Shown: positions 1 through 8,923 of the stretch, in pieces
Layout of the letters: every line of letters begins with the position of its first letter
Numbering within the stretch: position 1 is the first letter of the stretch
Assembly: GCA_023426275.1 (NCBI GenBank)
Contig: JAFABC010000003.1
Location: forward strand, 1-12,059
From: Pseudomonadota bacterium
GTDB lineage: Bacteria > Desulfobacterota > Desulfovibrionia > Desulfovibrionales > Desulfovibrionaceae
Length of the DNA stretch: 12,059 nucleotides
Reading direction: 5' to 3'
Notes under the pieces: model-generated
Seen by the model: only the letters and a program-made list of their open reading frames with translations
Told to the model about the DNA's origin: nothing
Databases searched by the model: none
Translations under genes and position numbers: made by a program

Positions 1-89
1 ACTTCATGCTTCGCGACGACGTGTTGCTGCGCATGGCCCCGGGCGGCCTGTCGGCCATGCTGCGCAAGCTGCGCGGGGAGAGGGGGGGA

Positions 90-106
90 GAAGACGCCTC
101 CGGCGG
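90..106 (+). repeat. 17-bp edge motif, mirrored copy
   Basis: GAAGACGCCTCCGGCGG, in the left arm of the palindrome, directly before the 20-G run. It is the mirror of the copy at 145-161, so it is probably not an independent occurrence. It matches 12023-12039 at 16 of 17 positions. Confidence 0.6.
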
Positions 107-143
107 GGGGGGGGGGGGGGGGGGCGCGCGCGCCCCCCCCCCG

Positions 144-755
144 CCCGCCGGAGGCGTCTTCTCCCCCCCTCTCCCCGCGCAGCTTGCGCAGCATGGCCGA
201 CAGGCCGCCCGGGGCCATGCGCAGCAACACGTCGTCGCGAAGCATGAAGTGATGCTTGAAAGCCGCGCCCACGTGCAGCACGAGCAACAGCGCAATAAGC
301 GTCCCCACCGTGCCGTGCACGCCGGCCAGAACCTCGCGCCAGCCGGCCGCGTCGGCGGCGGGAACCCCGAGCGGCAGGCGGGGAATGGGAAAGCCTCCGA
401 AAAACCGCGTGGTCTGGCTGGACAGGGAAAAAAGCGACCACCCCACCAAAGGCTGGATGAAAAGCAGGATGTAAAAGCCCTTGTGCACGAGATTGGCCGC
501 CAGGGCTTCCCAGGGGCGCAGGCCGCCCGGCAGGGGCGGCGGCCTGTGGCCAAGCCGCCAGACAAGGCGGAGCAGCATGAGCGGCAAAACGACCAATCCC
601 AGGGACTCGTGCCACATGACCAGATGCGGCGTGTTCCGGCTCATGATGCCGCCCAGAAACAAAAGCGCGATCACGATGGCGGCGATGAGCCAATGCATGG
701 TCTTCCACACGACATCGTACCCTGTGGCCAAAGCCGCCGACGGCCGGATGGACAT
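144..755 (-). CDS. Cytochrome b561 family membrane protein (3' end unresolved)
   Basis: A di-heme b-type cytochrome of the inner membrane that would pass electrons between the quinone pool and a partner; the physiological partner is unknown. Reading from ATG 755-753 gives a protein starting MSIRPSAALATGYDVVWKTM with four hydrophobic helices at about residues 18-37, 52-68, 88-108 and 145-166. Histidines suited to haem binding sit at H21 (TMHW), H49 (MWHES), H91 (LVHKG), H147 (GVHGT) and H161. The tail FKHHFMLRDD around 167-175 is typical of bacterial b561 proteins, which are usually about 170-200 residues. GGGGGAG, 6 nt upstream of the ATG, is a good ribosome binding site. The frame has no stop before the window edge because it runs into the palindrome at 1-250; residues up to about 200 are plausible, and anything encoded by the G/C run or the mirrored arm should not be believed. 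Confidence 0.85.
145..161 (-). repeat. 17-bp edge motif at the 3' end of the b561 gene
   Basis: Read on the minus strand, in the direction of the b561 gene, this is GAAGACGCCTCCGGCGG, followed by a G-rich then C-rich stretch that can fold. The right edge of the window has the same motif (12023-12039, 16/17) just after another gene's stop, again in gene direction and again followed by a hairpin. From memory, related GCCTCCGGCGG motifs followed by hairpins are common after genes in Desulfovibrio genomes; this was not checked. Confidence 0.6.
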
Positions 756-1035
756 GGTGGGCTCCCCCTTTTCTCCCCGGCGGCCTGCAAAACCCAAAAG
801 ACCGTCCCGGAGCGGCATACGCTTTGCATCGCGATGTTCCGGCGGCTCATGAAAACGGCAAGCGGGCCGGCGTGTTCCCGGTTCCGGTCGCTGGGCCGAA
901 GCCGGAGGCTAGACGTTTTATGCCAAGCCCGGGCGGTTGTGGCAACGGCTTTTGCCGCCAAGCGCCTTCCCGCCGCCTCAGGGGGGCTGTGATCCCTTTA
1001 CCGGCGGGCCTTCCTGCTTTATTCTCACCTGAACC
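756..1035. promoter_or_regulatory. Divergent intergenic region between b561 and miaB
   Basis: The 280-bp gap must hold promoters for the minus-strand b561 gene and the plus-strand miaB operon, but I find no convincing -35/-10 pair for either. Visible structure: a 10-bp perfect palindrome CATCGCGATG at 827-836, and 7-bp arms CCCGCCG (969-975) and CGGCGGG (1002-1008) that could fold the miaB leader. No small gene is convincing here. Confidence 0.35.
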
Positions 1036-2376
1036 ATGAAATTTCACCTCACCACCATGGGCTGCCAGATGAACGTCGGCGACGGCGACTGGCTGACCCG
1101 CGCCCTCCGATCCCGCGGATTTGCTCCGGCTGCGGAAGATAAAGCCGATATCTTTATTCTTTTCACCTGCTCGGTGCGCGAAAAGCCCGAGCAGAAAGTG
1201 GCCAGCGAACTGGGCCGCATCGCCGACCGCCATGGCGACAATCCCCGGGCCTTCGTGGTCGTGGGCGGTTGCGTGGGCCAGCAACTGGGGCCGGCCTTGT
1301 GGAAGCGCTTTCCCATGGTGCGGCTGGTCTTCGGCACCGACGGTCTGGCCGGCGCGCCCGAAGCCATTGCCCGGCTGGCGGACGAACCCGGGCTGCGCCT
1401 GTCCCTGCTCGATTTCACCGAGACCTATCCCGAACGCGACCAGACCTGGCCGGACGACCGGCTGCCGCCCCGGGCCTTCGTGTCCATCATGCAGGGCTGC
1501 GACAACTTTTGCGCCTATTGCATCGTGCCCTTTGTGCGCGGCCGGCAGAAATCCCGCGCCCTGCCGGCTGTCGTGGCCGAATGCGAGGCCCTGGCCGCGC
1601 GCGGGGTGCGCGAGGTGACGCTGCTTGGCCAAAACGTCAACAGCTACGGCCTGGACGCTTCGGGCGACGGCACGTCCTTCGCCCAACTCCTCGACGCCGT
1701 GGCCGCCGTGCCCGGCATCGCCCGCATCCGCTTCACCACCTCGCATCCCAAGGACCTCAGCGACGACGTCATCGCCCGCTTCGCCGAACTGCCCGAACTG
1801 TGCCCGGCGCTGCACCTGCCGGTGCAGTCCGGCTCCGATGCGGTCCTGCGGCGCATGGGCCGGGGCTACGACACCGCCGCCTACCTGCAATTGGTGGAGA
1901 AACTGCGCCGGGCCCGGCCGGAAATCGCCCTGACCACGGATCTCATCGTGGGCTTTCCCGGGGAAACAGACGCGGACTTCCGCTTGACCCTCGATCTCGT
2001 CCGTGCTGTAGCATTTGATAGCGGATTCTCCTTCATGTACTGTGACAGACCGGGAACCGCCTCGACGCGCCTTGAGCCCAAGATCGCCCAGGACGTGAAG
2101 GCGGCCCGGTTGGCCGAACTGCAAACCCTGCTCGACGCGCGATTGCAGACGACACTGGCCGCGCAAGTGGGCCGGACGACCGAAGTCCTCATCGAAGGCA
2201 AAAGCCGCAGGGACGGCCCGCAGGGTCCGTCCTGGCGCGGACGCGACCCCGGCGGACGCATCGTCAACATGCCCCTGCCGGACCGCGCCGACGCCACCGG
2301 AGCCATCGTCCGGGCCCGCATCCGCCAAGCCAAAAAGCACTCCCTGATCGGGGAGGCGGAGGCCGACCATGATTGA
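1036..2376 (+). CDS. miaB: tRNA-2-methylthio-N6-dimethylallyladenosine synthase (MiaB)
   Basis: Radical-SAM methylthiotransferase that adds a methylthio group to isopentenyl-adenosine 37 of tRNAs reading UNN codons; cytoplasmic, with two 4Fe-4S clusters. The 446 residues match the family's usual length. The N-terminal UPF0004 domain holds the three auxiliary-cluster cysteines C10 (TMGCQMN), C45 (FTCSVRE) and C79 (GGCVGQ). The radical-SAM cluster is C155, C159 and C162 (GCDNFCAYCIVPFVRG), which with LLGQNVNSYG fits MiaB rather than RimO or MtaB. A C-terminal TRAM domain spans about 375-440. The start is fixed by family alignment (MKFHLTTMGCQMN), but no good Shine-Dalgarno precedes it. The gene is first of a three-gene operon and its last 8 nt overlap the next gene. 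Two short stretches (about 1126-1165 and 2000-2055) use A/T-ending codons unlike the rest, and the usual YSPRPGT-like motif reads MYCDRPGT. Confidence 0.96.
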   Translation: MKFHLTTMGCQMNVGDGDWLTRALRSRGFAPAAEDKADIFILFTCSVREKPEQKVASELGRIADRHGDNPRAFVVVGGCVGQQLGPALWKRFPMVRLVFGTDGLAGAPEAIARLADEPGLRLSLLDFTETYPERDQTWPDDRLPPRAFVSIMQGCDNFCAYCIVPFVRGRQKSRALPAVVAECEALAARGVREVTLLGQNVNSYGLDASGDGTSFAQLLDAVAAVPGIARIRFTTSHPKDLSDDVIARFAELPELCPALHLPVQSGSDAVLRRMGRGYDTAAYLQLVEKLRRARPEIALTTDLIVGFPGETDADFRLTLDLVRAVAFDSGFSFMYCDRPGTASTRLEPKIAQDVKAARLAELQTLLDARLQTTLAAQVGRTTEVLIEGKSRRDGPQGPSWRGRDPGGRIVNMPLPDRADATGAIVRARIRQAKKHSLIGEAEADHD

Positions 2377-2863
2377 AATGAAAGTCTTCGGACTGGCCCT
2401 TGATGAAGAGTCCCAGGTCCCCGTGCTCATTCTCAAGGATTCCAACGAAAAAACCGTGCTGCCCATCTGGATCGGCGCCATGGAGGCCATGGCCATTTCC
2501 CTGGCCTTAAACGACGTGGTGCTGCCGCGTCCCATGACCCACGACCTGCTCCTCAACATGATCCGCAAGCTCGACGGGCACGTGGTGGCCGTCAACGTGA
2601 CGGAGCTGACCGAGGGCACTTACTACGCCGACATCGAGGTGGAAATCGAGGGCGGCATCCGCCGCGTGGACAGCCGGCCTTCCGACGCCATCGCCCTGGC
2701 CCTGCGTTCCAAGTCGCCCATTCTCGTGGCCGAGTCGGTCATCGAGCAGGTGACCAACGAAACCAAGGATGCGACCGTGGTGGCCTTCACCAGTGACGAA
2801 ACGGACAAGTGGACGGAATTGCTCGAACAATTCGATTTAAACGACACCAAATACAAAATGTAG
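2369..2863 (+). CDS. Bifunctional nuclease family protein (DUF151)
   Basis: A 164-residue protein of the DUF151/BFN family. Plant members have been reported to have RNase and DNase activity, but the role of the bacterial proteins is poorly established, so no substrate is proposed. Family hallmarks are LPIWIGAMEAMAI (31-43), RPMTHDL (54-60) and RPSDAIALALR (103-113); residues after about 135 form an acidic tail. The ATG lies inside the end of miaB (shared ATGATTGA), with GGAGG at 2358-2362, 6 nt upstream. Overlap plus a good ribosome binding site suggests translational coupling to miaB. M4 is a possible alternative start, but the Shine-Dalgarno spacing favours M1. No signal peptide or membrane segment is visible. 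Confidence 0.9.
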   Translation: MIEMKVFGLALDEESQVPVLILKDSNEKTVLPIWIGAMEAMAISLALNDVVLPRPMTHDLLLNMIRKLDGHVVAVNVTELTEGTYYADIEVEIEGGIRRVDSRPSDAIALALRSKSPILVAESVIEQVTNETKDATVVAFTSDETDKWTELLEQFDLNDTKYKM

Positions 2864-2870
2864 CCATCCC

Positions 2871-3536
2871 ATGATCGACCTGCACACCCACACCACCTTC
2901 TCCGACGGCGAACTCATCCCCTCCGAACTGGCCCGACGGGCCACCAAGGCCGGCTACCGGGCCATGGCCATGACCGACCACGCCGACTTCTCCAACATGG
3001 ACCTGATCCTGAGCAACATCGGCCGCTTCGTGGACGAATCCGGCCCCTACCTGGGGGTGACGGTCGTGTGCGGCGTGGAACTCACCCATGTGCCGCCGCC
3101 GCTGATCGGCCACATGGTGGACATGGCCCGGCAGCGCGGGGCGCAACTCGTGGTGGTGCATGGCGAAACCATCGTCGAGCCCGTGGAAACCGGCACCAAT
3201 CTGGCCGCCATCGAGGCCGGAGTGGACATCCTGGCCCATCCGGGCCTCATCACGCCGGAAGAAGTCGAACTCGCGGCCGAGCGTGGCGTGGCCCTGGAAA
3301 TCACCACCCGCAAGGGCCACAGCCTGACCAACGGCCATGTCGCCGCCCTGGCCCGGCGTTTCGGCGCGCGACTCGTCATCGACAACGACGCCCACGCCCC
3401 GGACGATCTCGTCTCCCAGCAGCGCCGCAAGAACGTGGCCCTGGGCGCGGGACTCACCCACGAGGAATACCTCCAGGCGGAGGCCAATTCCCGGGAAATC
3501 GTCTCGCGCATCCTCGGCCCCGGCCGCCTGGGATAA
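2871..3536 (+). CDS. PHP-domain metal-dependent phosphoesterase
   Basis: A 221-residue single-domain PHP protein related to histidinol-phosphatase and YcdX-type hydrolases, probably a phosphate-ester hydrolase using up to three divalent metals. Metal ligands are visible in order: H5 and H7 (DLHTHT), D12, D36-H37 (MTDHAD), E70 (GVEL), H97 (VHGET), H123 (AHPG) and D173/H175 (NDAH). The substrate cannot be deduced: no histidine-biosynthesis gene is near, and members of this family are often named histidinol phosphatase without proof. It starts 7 nt after the DUF151 stop with no strong Shine-Dalgarno, so it is probably translated as the third gene of the miaB operon. A short terminator follows 18 nt after the stop. 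Confidence 0.9.
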   Translation: MIDLHTHTTFSDGELIPSELARRATKAGYRAMAMTDHADFSNMDLILSNIGRFVDESGPYLGVTVVCGVELTHVPPPLIGHMVDMARQRGAQLVVVHGETIVEPVETGTNLAAIEAGVDILAHPGLITPEEVELAAERGVALEITTRKGHSLTNGHVAALARRFGARLVIDNDAHAPDDLVSQQRRKNVALGAGLTHEEYLQAEANSREIVSRILGPGRLG

Positions 3537-3554
3537 GCCGGCCATCGGCCGCCC

Positions 3555-3577
3555 GCCCTGGGAAAAAGGGCTTTTTT
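3555..3577 (+). terminator. Rho-independent terminator of the miaB-DUF151-PHP operon
   Basis: Stem GCCCT (3555-3559) and AGGGC (3567-3571), loop GGGAAAA, followed directly by six T (3572-3577). The stem is only 5 bp but GC-rich and correctly placed after the PHP gene stop. Confidence 0.65.
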
Positions 3578-3830
3578 CCGCGATCCCGGCCGGACGGCCC
3601 CGCTTCGCGGGCTGCCCGGACGCCCTGGCGTGGCCCCACGCCGGCCCGCCGCCAGCCTTCCCAACCGCTCCTTTCGACGAACGGCGCGGAATTCTCGATA
3701 AACGGCCTTTGCGATCACGGTTGTTCGGTTTATTGATGACAAACCGCCAGCAACCGAGAAAACCTGGCCGGGCCGGCCTGATTTCCGGCATGGTCCACCT
3801 GAAATCGACCCAACACCCAACCGGGGGGAA
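3578..3830 (+). promoter_or_regulatory. acs upstream region with weak promoter candidate
   Basis: About 250 bp after the PHP terminator without a believable gene; it should hold the acs promoter. The right half is less GC-rich. A weak sigma-70-like candidate is TTGCGA (3709-3714), a 16-bp spacer and TATTGA (3731-3736); the -10 match is poor. A symmetric element GGCGTGG-CC-CCACGCC lies at 3627-3642, and CCCGC-TTC-GCGGG at 3599-3611 can form a small hairpin without a T-run. A possible operator is listed separately at 3726-3746. Confidence 0.35.
3726..3746. promoter_or_regulatory. Candidate operator CGGTTT-N9-AAACCG upstream of acs
   Basis: Perfect 6-bp inverted arms CGGTTT (3726-3731) and AAACCG (3741-3746) separated by 9 bp, about 85 bp before the acs start and overlapping the weak -10 candidate. 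Size and spacing suit a dimeric regulator, but the regulator is unknown and a chance inverted repeat is possible. Confidence 0.3.
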
Positions 3831-5816
<1,986 letters not shown>

Positions 5817-5840
5817 CACAGGTTCGAAACTTCGCCTCCC

Positions 5841-5880
5841 AAAAAGCCGGCCCGGGTACGACGTCCCGGGCCGGCTTTTT
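5841..5880. terminator. Strong bidirectional terminator between acs and recQ
   Basis: Perfect 16-bp arms AAAAAGCCGGCCCGGG (5841-5856) and CCCGGGCCGGCTTTTT (5865-5880) with an 8-nt loop. Because the arms start in A5 and end in T5, either strand gives a GC-rich stem with a U-run. It lies between convergent acs (plus) and recQ (minus) and can serve both. Confidence 0.92.
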
Positions 5881-5910
5881 GCTTAGGCCCTCGCCAAGGG
5901 AAACGGGGAA

Positions 5911-5934
5911 GGGGCGACCGCGCGGGGTCGCCCC
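5911..5934 (-). terminator. Second hairpin downstream of recQ
   Basis: Perfect 9-bp arms GGGGCGACC (5911-5919) and GGTCGCCCC (5926-5934) with a 6-nt loop, 67 bp after the recQ stop in the recQ direction. On the minus strand it is followed by TTCCCCGTTTCCC, pyrimidine-rich but without a real U-run, so it may protect the 3' end or assist the main terminator rather than terminate by itself. Confidence 0.4.
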
Positions 5935-6001
5935 ATGAAGGCCCTTGCGGTCCGTTGCCGCGTGCGGCCGGACCCGGTTGTCGTTGCGGAGGAAAGCGCG
6001 C

Positions 6002-8245
6002 TCAGGCCGCCGGCTCGTCCGATCCAAGCCGCCCATCCGCCCACAGGCCGGCCAGCAGATGACGCAGGGCGTCATAGGAGACCGCGCCGGCCAGGGCCTC
6101 GTACGCAGGCGTCAGCCCCGATGCCCCGGCCTGGCTCCGGGCGAGCAGGACCGACTCGGCCCGAGCCGCTCTTTCCGCGTCGAGTCCCGCGGCCTCGCGC
6201 GCGGCAAGTTCGCCACGGCGCACGAAAAAGAGCAGATGCCCATGCACCGTGGAGGCGGCCATGCCCCGTTGCGCGGCCACGGCCTCGGCCGTGCCGAGCT
6301 CCCGGAACAGGCGCAGGCTTTCCAGGGCCGTGACGCTCGGGGACTTCTCCTGGGCCTCCCTGCGGGCGACGGCTTCGGCCGGCTCGGGTGCGCCCTCGCA
6401 AACCTGACGGCCGCTTACAGCCCAGTGTTCCTTCAGGATACCCTGAAGCGCGGCGGCGTACTTGTCCAGCTTGGCCCGGCCCATGCCCGGCAGGTCGGCC
6501 AGGGCGGCCATGGTTTCGGGCTGTTGGGCCGCGACCTCGACCAGGGTGCGGTCATGAAAAATCACGTACGGCGGCACGCCGGCTTCCTGGGCCGTGGCCG
6601 TGCGCCAAGCGCGCAGCCGGTCCCAGAGCGCCGCCTGTCCAGGCTCGGTCAGACGCTCGGCAATCCAATCCCGGTTCGACCGCGCTCCCCGCCCGGACCG
6701 CCGTCCGGCGGATTTCGGTTGTTCGGCCGGCAGGCGCATGGACAACCCGCGCCGATCCTTCAGGATGTCCCAGGCCGTGGGCGTCAGCACCAGCCCGCCG
6801 TGCCCGTCGGCGTGGGGGGCCAGCGCGCCCATGGCCGCCAGCCGGCGAAACAGCGCCTGCCACTGACCCTTGGTCAGTTCCGTGCCGATGCCGTAGGTGC
6901 TCAGTTCCGTGTGGCCCAGGCGCACCGCCCGGGTATTGGGCTTGCCGAGCAGCACATCGATGCAGTGTCCGGCCCCGAAGCGTTGGCCGGTGCGAAACAC
7001 GCAGGACAGGGCTTTTTGCGCCGGGATGGTGGCGTCCACCGGTGGCGTGCCGTCGAGGCAGACATCGCAGTTGCCGCAGGGCTCGGCCAGTTCCTGGCCG
7101 AAATAGCCGAGCAGGGTCTGCCGCCGGCAGGCGTCGGACTCGCAGTAGCCGTACATGGCCGACAGCTTGGACAGTTCGATGCGCCGACGCCCTTCGCCGT
7201 CGCCCTCGGGATCGATGAGCCGATGCAGAAACGCGAAGTCCTCCGGGCTGTAGAGCAACAGCGCCTCGGCCGCTTCACCGTCGCGGCCGGCCCGGCCCGT
7301 CTCCTGGTGATAGGCCTCCAGGCTCTTGGGCGGATCGAGATGGGCCACGAAGCGGACGTCGGGCTTGTCCACGCCCATGCCGAAGGCGACCGTGGCGGCC
7401 ATGACCAGCCCGTCCTCGCGCATGAACCGGTCCTGGCGGCGGTCGCGCTCGGCCGCCGGCAACCCGGCATGGTAGGCCAGGGCCGGCACGCCCTGTCCGG
7501 TCAGCCAGTCGGCGAGATCCTCGACCTTGCTGCGGGAGAGGCGGTAGACGATGCCCGACTGGCCGGAGTGCTCCTCGGTGATAAACCGCAGCAGCTGGCG
7601 ACGGGGATGATCCTTGGCCGCCACCCGGTAACGGATGTTGGGCCGGTCGAAACCGGCGGCGAACACCCGGGCCTGCCGCAGGGCCAGCCGCTGGAGGATG
7701 TCGTCCCGGGTGGGACCGTCGGCCGTGGCGGTCAGGGCCAGACGCGGCGTTTGCGGGAAGCGCTCGCCGATCTCGGCCAGACGCAGGTATTCCGGCCGGA
7801 AATCATGGCCCCACTGGGACACGCAATGCGCTTCGTCGATGGCGAACAGGGCCAGGGGCAGCCGGTCGAGAAACGCCTGGAACGTGGCTGTCAGCAGGCG
7901 TTCCGGCGCAACGTAGAGCAGATCGAGCCGGCCGGCCGCCAGGGCCTCCCCAACCGCCCGGGCCTCGTCCGGGGCCAGAGCCGAATGGAGCGCCGCCGCC
8001 CGCACGCCGGAAGCGGTCAGGGCCCGGACCTGATCGCGCATAAGCGCAATGAGCGGCGAGACCACGATGGCCGTGCCCGGCCGCACAATGGCCGGAATCT
8101 GATAGCACAGGGATTTGCCGCCGCCGGTCGGCATCAGCACCAGGGCGTCGCCGCCGGCGCAGACGTGGTCGATGACGGCTTCCTGCTGGCCGATGAAGCG
8201 GTCGTAGCCGAAGACCTGCTTGAGGATGTCGCGCGGATTGGACAT
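6002..8245 (-). CDS. recQ: ATP-dependent DNA helicase RecQ with C-terminal HTH extension
   Basis: A 3'-5' superfamily 2 DNA helicase acting in recombinational repair and restart of stalled forks. Its 747 residues exceed the 609 of E. coli RecQ. Domains in order: helicase core with motif 0 around FIGQQEAV (17-24), Walker A PTGGGKS (39-45), DEAH box D137-H140 followed by the aromatic-rich loop CVSQWGHDFRPEY, and motif VI QETGRAGRDG (314-323); the zinc site C373, C390, C393 and C396; the winged-helix RQC domain (about 405-495); and HRDC (about 535-605, FHDRTLVEVAA to LPGMGRAKLDKYA). Residues about 630-745 add a helix-turn-helix-like region (ESLRLFRELGTAEAVAAQRG, then ASTVHGHLLFF), as in other bacterial RecQ proteins with an HTH_40-type tail. 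It is last of a three-gene minus-strand operon, 23 nt after the secreted-protein gene, with only a weak ribosome binding site. Confidence 0.95.
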   Translation of the reverse strand: MSNPRDILKQVFGYDRFIGQQEAVIDHVCAGGDALVLMPTGGGKSLCYQIPAIVRPGTAIVVSPLIALMRDQVRALTASGVRAAALHSALAPDEARAVGEALAAGRLDLLYVAPERLLTATFQAFLDRLPLALFAIDEAHCVSQWGHDFRPEYLRLAEIGERFPQTPRLALTATADGPTRDDILQRLALRQARVFAAGFDRPNIRYRVAAKDHPRRQLLRFITEEHSGQSGIVYRLSRSKVEDLADWLTGQGVPALAYHAGLPAAERDRRQDRFMREDGLVMAATVAFGMGVDKPDVRFVAHLDPPKSLEAYHQETGRAGRDGEAAEALLLYSPEDFAFLHRLIDPEGDGEGRRRIELSKLSAMYGYCESDACRRQTLLGYFGQELAEPCGNCDVCLDGTPPVDATIPAQKALSCVFRTGQRFGAGHCIDVLLGKPNTRAVRLGHTELSTYGIGTELTKGQWQALFRRLAAMGALAPHADGHGGLVLTPTAWDILKDRRGLSMRLPAEQPKSAGRRSGRGARSNRDWIAERLTEPGQAALWDRLRAWRTATAQEAGVPPYVIFHDRTLVEVAAQQPETMAALADLPGMGRAKLDKYAAALQGILKEHWAVSGRQVCEGAPEPAEAVARREAQEKSPSVTALESLRLFRELGTAEAVAAQRGMAASTVHGHLLFFVRRGELAAREAAGLDAERAARAESVLLARSQAGASGLTPAYEALAGAVSYDALRHLLAGLWADGRLGSDEPAA

Positions 8246-8268
8246 GGCGATGTCTGCGATAAAGCGCC

Positions 8269-8907
8269 CTAGCGCTCCGACTCCACGCGCACGAGACGCG
8301 GTCCGAGAAACCGGCCCCTGGCGTTGAAATCCAGGGACACCACAGCCTGCCCGAGCACCTCGCAGGCATGGCAGCCGTTTAACAGCGCATAGGAAAAGAC
8401 GAATCCCTGGCCGCCCTGCGCCAGGGCCGTCACCTCGCGCGGCCCGTCGCCCACGGGCCAGAACATGAGGTCGGGATACTGGTTGTGCAGCGCCCGGTAG
8501 TCCGGATTGGCGGCAAGCGGCAGCGCGGTTTCGTCGAGTTCGCTGGAGACCAGGCCCGGTTGACCATTGACCAGATAGGCCACTTCGTTGCTGTTGGCCC
8601 GAAGCGGAAACTCCATGGTGGCCACATCCACCCGCCCGGCCTCGTGAAAGGCGGCCATATAGCCTTCGCCGTCCAGCTGGCGGTTGATGGCCAGCGCCCG
8701 GGGCGAAGCCTGCTCCCGCGTCATGATGCGCCGCAGACAGCCCGAGGCGTCGTCGCCGCTTTGCAGGCAGGCGGTCCAGGCCCCGGGCGGCAGTTGCCAG
8801 ACATCCCCGGGGCCGATCGCGCCAAGGGGCCCGGCCGTCGCGGCCGTGGCTCCGAAAAAGCCGCAGAGCAGGCCGGTCAGGCAGATGCGTCGGAGAGAGC
8901 GCCGCAT
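8269..8907 (-). CDS. Uncharacterised secreted protein with four cysteines
   Basis: I do not recognise this family. The 212-residue product from ATG 8907-8905 begins with a clear Sec signal peptide (MRRSLRRICLTGLLCGFFGA, charged then hydrophobic) with likely cleavage after A25 (TAATA/GP), so it should be periplasmic. A longer open frame reaches 9024, but that start lies inside the ybaK gene and lacks a signal sequence; AGCGGGGAAC just before 8907 supports the chosen start. The mature part has four cysteines, C47, C57, C179 and C182; the last two form GCHACE (a CxxC), so one or two disulfides or a metal site are possible. CHAC is not a CxxCH haem c site. It starts 16 nt after the ybaK stop and ends 23 nt before recQ, so it is co-transcribed with both, though no shared function is evident. 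It is not a lipoprotein: no lipobox cysteine follows the signal peptide. Confidence 0.82.
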   Translation of the reverse strand: MRRSLRRICLTGLLCGFFGATAATAGPLGAIGPGDVWQLPPGAWTACLQSGDDASGCLRRIMTREQASPRALAINRQLDGEGYMAAFHEAGRVDVATMEFPLRANSNEVAYLVNGQPGLVSSELDETALPLAANPDYRALHNQYPDLMFWPVGDGPREVTALAQGGQGFVFSYALLNGCHACEVLGQAVVSLDFNARGRFLGPRLVRVESER

Positions 8908-8923
8908 GTTCCCCGCTCCCGCC

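Larger units (their letters stand above)
1..250. repeat. Large near-perfect inverted repeat with 20-G run at its centre
   Basis: Base i pairs with base 251-i across the whole stretch. Arms 1-107 and 144-250 match perfectly, and the middle is a run of 20 G (105-124), a short CG alternation (125-132) and a C-rich run, with mismatches only at 108/143, 119/132, 121/130 and 123/128. The right arm is the in-frame 3' end of the cytochrome b561 gene on the minus strand; the left arm is the same coding sequence copied onto the plus strand. The symmetry reaches base 1 exactly. A real genome would hardly carry a mirrored gene tail, so I infer a fold-back or hairpin artefact of sequencing or assembly at a contig end, probably seeded by a genuine GC-rich hairpin after the gene. 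A true palindrome cannot be excluded from sequence alone. Confidence 0.95.

Noticed and set aside
101..150. G-run and C-run as a G-quadruplex or a natural regulatory element
   Set aside because: The surrounding mirror symmetry points to an artefact, so run length and sequence cannot be trusted enough to assign a function.
940..956. Sigma-54-like promoter (TGGCAAC ... TTTGCC) upstream of miaB
   Set aside because: The GG and GC doublets are 11 bp apart instead of the required 10, and a housekeeping tRNA-modification operon is an unlikely sigma-54 target.
5945..8272. 775-residue open frame on plus across recQ
   Set aside because: It is the antisense of the well-supported recQ gene; such long shadow frames are common in GC-rich DNA, and the translation shows no domain.
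8366..8377. CHAC motif in the secreted protein as a c-type haem site
   Set aside because: A haem c site needs CxxCH; here the residue after the second cysteine is E, so no covalent haem is expected.
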